Positions 21,401 through 26,410 of a stretch of DNA of 26,410 nt are shown in pieces. The notes under the pieces were generated by a model. That model was given only the letters and a program-made list of their open reading frames with translations, was not told the DNA's origin and did not search any database. The position numbers were made by a program, and so were the translations under genes. The stretch is from Pigoraptor chileana (lineage: Eukaryota > Opisthokonta > Filasterea): the NCBI GenBank assembly GCA_943704495.1, contig CALSCR010003065.1:1-26410 (forward strand). Reading direction: 5' to 3'. Position 1 is the stretch's first letter. Every line of letters starts with the position of its first letter.

Positions 21401-22946
21401 GAGCGCCAGTAACACGGCGAAATCACTGTCCCCGGCACATCGAATCCCTGAGACAGACAGTAACAAACATCCATGCACACACACTCACACGGGCACACGC
21501 ACCTGCGGACGGCACTCATGATCTCCTTCAGCAGATCGCGTTTTGGTCCGACGTCGACCGCATTCCAGTTCCACGACTGCGCACTGGGCCACAATGTGAA
21601 TCCCTCGTGGTGTTTGCTCGTGGGCACAATGTACTTTGCACCGGAGCGCTGAAACAGATCGGCCCACGCATCCGCGTCAAATAGCTCGGCTTTAAACATC
21701 TGTGAGTGCATGTATGCGAGTGAGTGCATGTATGTGAGTGTGTGTGTGGATGTAGTGTAATGTGCGTATGTGTGTATGCGTATATGTGTGTTGTGTGTAT
21801 GCGTATATGTGTGTATATGTGTGTGTGCGAGTGTGAGTGTGTCATTGCATGTATGTGAGTGTGTGTGTGGATGCAGTGTAATGTGCGTATGTGTGTATGC
21901 GTATATGTGTGTATATGTGTGTGAGCGAGTGTGAGTGTGTCATTGCATGTATGTGTGTGTGAGAGTGAGTACATGTGCGTTGAAGTAAGTGTCGATGTGC
22001 AGACACGTTTATGGCGTGCGTCTGTTACATGCAATGTGCGCATAGCAATACATAGTGGGTGTGCGCAGGGGCATCTCCAGCGTCTAACAACGAAGCAAAA
22101 CCCACATCAGCAAATTCGGTGTATTTGAATCCGGGTCCATACGTCCGATTGTGAAACGCCTGTGTTGCCTCCTCTGTTGCAAGCGAATGCCAGTACCATT
22201 CGGCATACTCGCCCACGGGGCTCCACCTAATGTGAGTGCATGTATGCGAGAGTGCGCGTGTGGTGTGTCAGTGTGTGTGTGTGTGTGTGCACAAAAACAA
22301 TGAACAAGTGCAGTGATCGAGTAAAGTGGCGGTGAGATTTGCAACAAACAGAAGATGAAAGGCTCTTATAAGTATACGTAGAATGAGGTTGATTACCGCA
22401 ATGCGTCACTTTATGAAGCGTATAACACGGGCATACCCCCGACTACTTGGAAAAAGTACTCACGCAGGCACCGAATAAACTCCCCAGTGAATGAAGATGC
22501 CAAACTTGGCATCGTCGTACCAGTCTGGACATGCACGAGTGTCAAGACTCGCCCTGCGATGCAAAAAACACAAAACAAACGAAAGCCAGTTATTGTGCGT
22601 CCAATCTCTTCCTTCTTTTTCTTTTCAAATAGTGATCCGTACATCAATCAACCGCTTTGATAATCCATTGCCCAAGGAGCAGACGTCGAGTAACACATCC
22701 ATACGCAATTGAATAAGAAACAATTAAAAACACACCGCCCGCACTATTAAAGAGTCTGCATCTCACCAAGCAAACAGTCAACTGCGACGCATATAACGCA
22801 GATCAATGTGCGTTGGTGCTGCAAATCAAGATAATAGCTCCATCCACAGAACTCACTCACCACTCGGGTGTGAAGGGGCCGGCTGAGGCGACAACAGCCG
22901 CACTGAGCAGTGCGCACGCGGCGATGACGCGCATAATCGACGCCAT
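18461..22946 (-). CDS. FUCA1: Alpha-L-fucosidase (GH29) with PAN/apple-like insert
   Basis: Twelve minus-strand exons: 22946-22861, 22553-22464, 22226-22106, 21699-21503, 21289-21199, 20858-20717, 20510-20441, 20222-20176, 19950-19825, 19602-19509, 19274-18956 and 18706-18461. All phases match and give 542 residues. A signal peptide (ending about ASAG) routes it to the lysosome or outside. It would remove terminal alpha-L-fucose from glycans. GH29 landmarks are [13 protein letters not shown] (His51), SKHHEGF (His129/130), the nucleophile Asp216 in [21 protein letters not shown] and [14 protein letters not shown]. The C-terminal beta domain resumes at about 462 and ends FRLTGTA. Between them, residues about 365-461 form an extra module with Cys409, 413, 419 and 436 in an SCESLCA...C...W...C pattern like PAN/apple domains. 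Animal FUCA proteins have only a short loop there. The symbol marks family membership, not proven orthology. Confidence 0.93.
19745..19788. repeat. Alternating purine-pyrimidine tract
   Basis: A (TG)/(CG) alternation such as GCGCGCACGCGCGCGTGTGTG lies inside the 19603-19824 intron of the fucosidase gene. Alternating GC and GT dinucleotides of this length are prone to form Z-DNA. Confidence 0.7.
20923..21022. repeat. Short degenerate minisatellite, TCAGAGAGCAGTATGT unit
   Basis: Four degenerate copies of a roughly 20-25 base unit containing CAGAGAGCAGTATGT follow one another after a GA run. They lie in the fucosidase intron between exons 21289-21199 and 20858-20717. Confidence 0.75.
21726..21960. 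repeat. GT-rich minisatellite with about 100-120 base units
   Basis: A unit beginning GCATGTATGTGAGTGTG and ending GTGAGTGTGTCATT occurs at 21726-21846 (121 bases) and 21847-21944 (98 bases), and restarts at 21945. The shorter copy lacks an internal stretch of GTGTATGCGTATATGTG. It lies in the fucosidase intron between exons 22226-22106 and 21699-21503. Confidence 0.85.
22261..22291. repeat. Short GT microsatellite
   Basis: A (GT)n run with one CA interruption lies in the fucosidase intron just upstream of the exon that begins at 22226 on the minus strand. Confidence 0.85.
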
Positions 22947-23428
22947 CTCCACCAACTAATCTCGTCCTAATCTAAGCCTTCTAGTTCGCGTCTTCTCTCG
23001 GGTTCGCATGTGTCTACGAATATCAGTGTGTAATCCTGTGCTTAAGTACAAGTTCAAGCCCGACGGACTGCGACGGCTGGCTGAAAAAGTGCGCAGACTA
23101 AGACTTTCCTATTTTAGGTATGCCAATTCCGTAAATTCAGTCAGGCACGTGACTGTATCACGTGATCAGAAATTCGCCGTGGACATTATTACCATTTAGG
23201 TTCTGAGAACCCTTGTTATTACTCGGATGCATAGCACCCTCGGTACAGCAATAGCACTCGTGTTACAACTTCTTAAATGACGAGCTAACACAGTATCACT
23301 CAGTAGCCATTGCAGTTGCGACAAACATTCATTTTAGTTCATTAAAATGTCATTTGCGGAGTCCAGTCCACGTGACCAAGCAAGCGCAACCTGACCAGAA
23401 ATGCATCGCAGTGTTGAGTGCGCCAACC
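22947..23428. other. Intergenic promoter region of the fucosidase gene
   Basis: This gap lies between the OGFOD3-like stop codon and the fucosidase start, both on the minus strand. It has no coding potential that I recognise. It contains three CACGTG boxes (23146-23151, 23159-23164 and 23369-23374), two of them arranged as an inverted repeat. No TATA box is obvious close to the fucosidase ATG. Confidence 0.55.
23146..23164. promoter_or_regulatory. Paired CACGTG E-boxes as an inverted repeat
   Basis: CACGTGA at 23146-23152 and TCACGTG at 23158-23164 are exact reverse complements around a 5-base spacer, about 200 bases upstream of the fucosidase ATG. CACGTG is the core site for bHLH-zipper factors. 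TCACGTGA resembles the M-box/CLEAR element that controls lysosomal genes in animals. The regulatory role is inferred. Confidence 0.45.
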
Positions 23429-25077
23429 TCAAATGGACGGCGCCAGTATAGCCCTCGTTGAATCACAAGTGAAGGCTATTGTCAGTGCATAGCGTGTTCC
23501 TGCCGTCACTCGCTCCACACGATGCACATTCTCAGCCCCGGATGTAAACAGAGACACCCGTCCTTTGCGGGGCTCAACGGCCAGTGTGCGTTCGGGTCCG
23601 CCAACCTCGCCCTCCTGAGTATTCCGATCGGAATCAGAGGCCGGATCATCGGAAAAAAGGAATCGACCCCCCTCGAAATCAGCGCCGTAATCATTGAGGT
23701 AAAGAAGAGAAGTGTATGCAAAGGAGCCGTACGTCTCCTTGTCGACGTGGTTGTGCCAATACTCGTCGTTCGGGGTGAGCGCGCTTCCGTTGGATATCCG
23801 CGAGAAGAAAGTGGGGCCAGTAAGATGTAATGCATCGTCACTCGACAGACCAAACTCCCGAGACGCAGCCGCTTTTATGCGCAGCTGTGTCAATATTTGA
23901 CGTCGTCCACCAAGTACGATATGCACGTGTGTGTGTGTGTGGGTGTGTGTGTGTCGTTCCATTAGCAGATTTCATGACAATGGGCGCTAGATCGACAACA
24001 ACCACACAACAATACCGGTAATGCAGACCGAGAGGGATCTGTCATCAAGACCACAGAACGAGCGATGCAGCAATGCCCACCATGACGTCACCGTATACTT
24101 TGAGTTCGTCCGCAGTAAACAGTGTGTGAATCGGATGCGCAGCGTAGAGATTGACAAATTTCCGTCCCTTGCTGAGCGTGCCTGAGTTGAGATCAAAAAT
24201 GGTAGGCTGAGGCCAGTGGGACAGTCCGCATTAACACGGAAATGGCAAATGGATTACAGTTAGTGCGACAAAGAAGATGGAGATCTTTTGACCCGCTTAC
24301 AGACCGCAAAACATGCCAAACAGACTTTTAATCTGGTGCTATGACAATAAGCAAGGGTGCCCTTTATGATAGTGCTCTAATCTTGCCGGTTTTTTTAATA
24401 AAAAGACGCAGTGCCCCAATTTACTTACCCCTCCCGCCCCACCACCGAAGCCCATTCCCCGCTCGGCGATCTTAACAAGGATATCAGTCTCGGGGGGTGT
24501 CACAAGGCCATCGAGAACGACGCGCGCGCATGTGGACAAAGGAGTGCATCCTGACGGCAAACATTAAACGAGCGATTACAGACACCGTTCATTGTCTTGG
24601 TTAAAAAACATGTCGCATCTGATTAACATTGTAGTGTAAACACTGTGTAAGCCGCACAAACTCACGCAATGGCCCACGCAAACAGCCGTCGCAATTCTTC
24701 TCACCTTCAACGAAGTCTGACGGGTCCACCCGGCAGTCCACTTCACACCGCACAGCTGCGGAATCTTTCGCGCTTGCCAACGTGGCGTTTCCCAGCAGCG
24801 ATGCACATCGCGTGCTCTCTTCAGAAGCACTTTTGCGATTAATGTCCGTCAGCGTGCCGGGCGTGTCTTCTGTGCCGAGGCTATTCTCCTTGTTGTAAAC
24901 ATATACACCCACGGCGGACACGATAGCAACAGTCAATACCAGAATGACGGTGAGAGGGAGCACCGATGTCCGCCTTTGATGTGTGCCAGAATTGCGCACC
25001 GCAGCTGGCGACGACCGCTCCTGAACGTTGCGTGCTGCTCCCTTTCTCCGAGATGCCTGAGAGGCTGACGGCGCCAT
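23429..25077 (-). CDS. OGFOD3: OGFOD3-like membrane 2-oxoglutarate/Fe(II) oxygenase
   Basis: Four minus-strand exons, 25077-24666, 24550-24429, 24206-24081 and 23884-23429, join in frame to 371 residues. A basic, Ser-rich N-terminus is followed by one hydrophobic span (about residues 39-61, LPLTVILVLTVAIVSAVGVYVY) with no cleavable signal. This is a type II anchor that would place the enzyme in the secretory lumen. A Cys-containing linker leads to the catalytic double-stranded beta-helix. Iron ligands are His266 and Asp268 (HNHVDKETYGSF) and His341 (ENVHRVE). Arg351 (TRYALTIAF) would bind 2-oxoglutarate. The block IFDLNSGTLSKG...FVNLY and the phrases FFSRI, YTSLLYLNDY and SLFTSGAENVH are as I recall for animal OGFOD3, a relative of prolyl hydroxylases whose substrate is unknown to me. 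A collagen-type prolyl 4-hydroxylase is less likely. Confidence 0.88.
23924..23953. repeat. GT microsatellite in an OGFOD3-like intron
   Basis: A (GT)n run with one GGG interruption lies about 40 bases upstream of the last exon in the minus direction. It leaves only a short pyrimidine tract before the acceptor. Confidence 0.85.
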
Positions 25078-25673
25078 TGTGAAGTGCTTGACTGAGAGTC
25101 AGCAGTCGCTTGTATGGACTGGATGCAGCGTCGACACTTTTCGCAAAGATGCAGAATTTAAAAATTGACACCAGCAGCGGGCATAATTAGCCACAGCAAG
25201 GGAGAGCCCTTAGCCACATTGGAGGCGTGGATGCCCGTCTGTCACTCACATTGTTACTCATATTGGGGGCGTGCAGGCCCGTCAGTGAGTGAGTAAACTA
25301 ATGCCACTCACTCCGGCAGTGACATTGTTACTCAGACGATTTGTGATGACGCCACACCTGCATCATTTGACATGTCAACAAGTGGACACCGTCACTCACT
25401 TGTCACTCGGATCCGTCGGAAAGGATGCGCACAATATGCAGCAGTTCTCAGACTCAGCAGCATACCTCTAAAATATACTGTTGACGTATTCCATGTGCTG
25501 TATATGCTGCATTCCTTGCTTACATATTGAAGATGTCTTCCACAAATGTATTTCAACACGTGGGTCCCACGCGGGAGCGAGGTTTGTTTTTCCATTAGAC
25601 ACGGGGGATTGCATCGGAGCAGTGCGAGTTAGACTGAATGCCGGTTCCGACTTATTATACCGCACTATGTGAC
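25078..25673. other. Divergent promoter region, OGFOD3-like and parvin-like genes
   Basis: This region separates the OGFOD3-like start (minus) from the parvin-like gene (plus). No gene is recognised. It holds a 43-base imperfect direct repeat and a cluster of GTCACTCA/TGAGTGA words (see the following entry). A weak AT-rich TTTTTAAATT stretch lies about 80 bases upstream of the OGFOD3-like ATG. Confidence 0.5.
25219..25410. promoter_or_regulatory. Cluster of GTCACTCA/TGAGTGA words and direct repeats
   Basis: GTCACTCAC is at 25241, GTCAGTGAGTGAG at 25281, CACTCACT at 25305, GTCACTCACT at 25391 and GTCACTCGG at 25402. A unit ATTGG(A/G)GGCGTG..GCCCGTC is repeated at 25219 and 25262, and CATTGTTACTCA is repeated at 25249 and 25324. 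The words resemble bZIP (AP-1/Gcn4-type) half-site pairs. A role is inferred from clustering between divergent genes. Confidence 0.35.
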
Positions 25674-25733
25674 TTAGAGATGCATGTACTCTCTGAAATC
25701 GTCTTGGAGATGCATGTACTCTCTGAACTCGTC
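25674..25733. repeat. Perfect-length 30-base tandem duplication
   Basis: Two adjacent 30-base units (25674-25703 and 25704-25733), each TT(A/G)GAGATGCATGTACTC..., differ at only two positions. They lie in the 5' region of the parvin-like gene. An open frame crosses them, giving a repeated EMHVLSE, but it is not in the frame of the recognised exon, so coding status is unknown. Confidence 0.85.
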
Positions 25734-25785
25734 GTTCAAAATGAAGTTCTTTGGCTATTTATGATAACATTGATCGGCACTCACC

Positions 25786-26159
25786 ATGTGTGGATGTTGC
25801 ATTTTGCGCCTCACAGACCAGGAGGATACCGGGATGGCCTTGCATGCCACATCTTCAAACGACCCCAAAGTACGACGACTGCTTCAGGTGAGTTTGGCGG
25901 TAGCTGTGTGCATTAAAATAAGTATGCATCTCATCATATGCATGAGTACATTTATACCTACGTGTGTGTGTGTATGTGTGGTATCGTAGCCTGCCGCTCG
26001 AAAGTGACCTCACTTCATTCATCGCATGAACGTGATTATGATAATCTACATTGCAGAATACTATCGTGTGGATCAACTCGCTTCTCGCTGGTGACAAGAT
26101 TGTCGTCCGAGACCTATCTGAAGACTTACACGACGGCGCCATCTTCATCTCTCTTATCG
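25786..26159 (+). CDS. Parvin-like protein, 5' part (first CH domain begins)
   Basis: Two exons are visible: up to 25887, and 26057-26159. Donors are CAG|GTGAGT and CG|GTGGGT, and the internal acceptor is TTGCAG. Junction phases are 0 and then 1, and the gene continues past the right edge. The joined product reads ...NDPKVRRLLQ and then NTIVWINSLLAGDKIVVRDL, EDLHDGAIFISLIG. This matches the start of the first calponin-homology domain of parvins (a WIN, then a valine-rich strand, then EDL(Y/H)DG). Parvin binds integrin-linked kinase and actin in adhesion complexes. The start is unsettled: ATG at 25786 would give a 34-codon first exon beginning MCGCC, but CCTCACAG at about 25817 could instead be an acceptor for an upstream exon. 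Another CH protein cannot be excluded from 68 residues. Confidence 0.72.
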
Positions 26160-26289
26160 GTGGGTAATGTTGTCGCATTATTGTTATTGCATTGTTACAT
26201 GTGGTCGAGATGGCTCGCTAAGTGCCCAAACGGCTGTGTACGTGTGGATTTTTCCAACATTTTGCGCGCATATACATGTGCATGCATTG

Positions 26290-26410
26290 TTAAGTGGTTG
26301 TGCTTGTGTGTGGTGTGTGTGTGTGTGTGTGTGTGTGAGTGTGTGTGCGTGTGCGTGTGCGTGTGCGTGTGTGTGTGTGTGCGTGTGTGTGTGTGTGTGT
26401 GTGTGCGTGT
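26290..26410. repeat. (GT)n microsatellite running off the right edge
   Basis: GT repeats with GC-variant units (GTGTGCGTGTGC) fill the last 120 bases, inside the intron after the second visible parvin-like exon. Confidence 0.95.

Noticed and set aside
20923-22010. Regular spacing of repeat units considered as a CRISPR array
   Set aside because: The units are simple-sequence and minisatellite repeats without unique spacers, in eukaryotic introns.
21528-22043. A minus-strand open frame made largely of His-Thr repeats
   Set aside because: It is the translation of the intronic GT/CA minisatellite. Its start end overlaps only repeat DNA, and the real fucosidase exon (21699-21503) uses a different frame.
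3086-25077. The co-oriented minus-strand genes as an operon-like cluster
   Set aside because: The genes are separated by 0.5 to several kilobases, have their own introns, and a + strand gene lies between two of them. Nothing suggests polycistronic transcription.
23429-25077. Collagen prolyl 4-hydroxylase alpha subunit as the identity of the oxygenase gene
   Set aside because: The iron and 2-oxoglutarate residues would fit. However, there is no peptide-binding TPR domain, and the IFDLNSG...FVNLY and FTSGAENVH blocks and the N-terminal anchor agree better with OGFOD3.

Overview
This is eukaryotic nuclear DNA. Protein-coding regions are broken by GT-AG introns with typical donors (GTGAGT, GTAAGT, GTATGT), and the flanks and introns carry (AC)n, (AT)n and (GT)n microsatellites. 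The gene content points to a unicellular holozoan (a protist relative of animals) or a near neighbour: a true receptor-type tyrosine kinase with an HxDLAARN catalytic loop, a parvin-like CH-domain protein of the integrin adhesome, and an OGFOD3-type membrane oxygenase. The species cannot be named from the sequence.

Layout. 1-1167: microsatellite, then the last three exons of an unrecognised + strand gene. 1168-3085: a gene-poor gap with an inverted relic of the neighbouring kinase tail. 3086-13436 (minus): a giant receptor tyrosine kinase of about 2,862 residues in eight exons. Its whole beta-helix ectodomain lies on one 7.2-kb exon and its kinase domain is cut by seven introns. 13437-15706: GC-rich intergenic DNA with degenerate repeats. 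15753-17723 (plus): an intronless macrodomain-sirtuin fusion of the zinc-macro/SirTM type, behind a TATA box. 18461-22946 (minus): a 12-exon secreted or lysosomal GH29 alpha-L-fucosidase with a PAN/apple-like cysteine module inserted in its C-terminal domain. 23429-25077 (minus): a four-exon OGFOD3-like 2-oxoglutarate/Fe(II) oxygenase with an N-terminal membrane anchor. About 25786 to beyond the end (plus): the first exons of a parvin-like gene, running into a (GT)n intron.

The genes are separately transcribed and need not act together. Two themes can be inferred: cell-surface signalling and adhesion (beta-helix kinase, parvin) and secretory-pathway enzymes (fucosidase, OGFOD3-like). The macrodomain-sirtuin gene stands out by having no intron and a microbial-type domain set, so it is the best candidate for horizontal acquisition. 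Exon models were assembled by hand from splice consensus and reading phase. All joins used keep the frame, but none is confirmed by transcripts.
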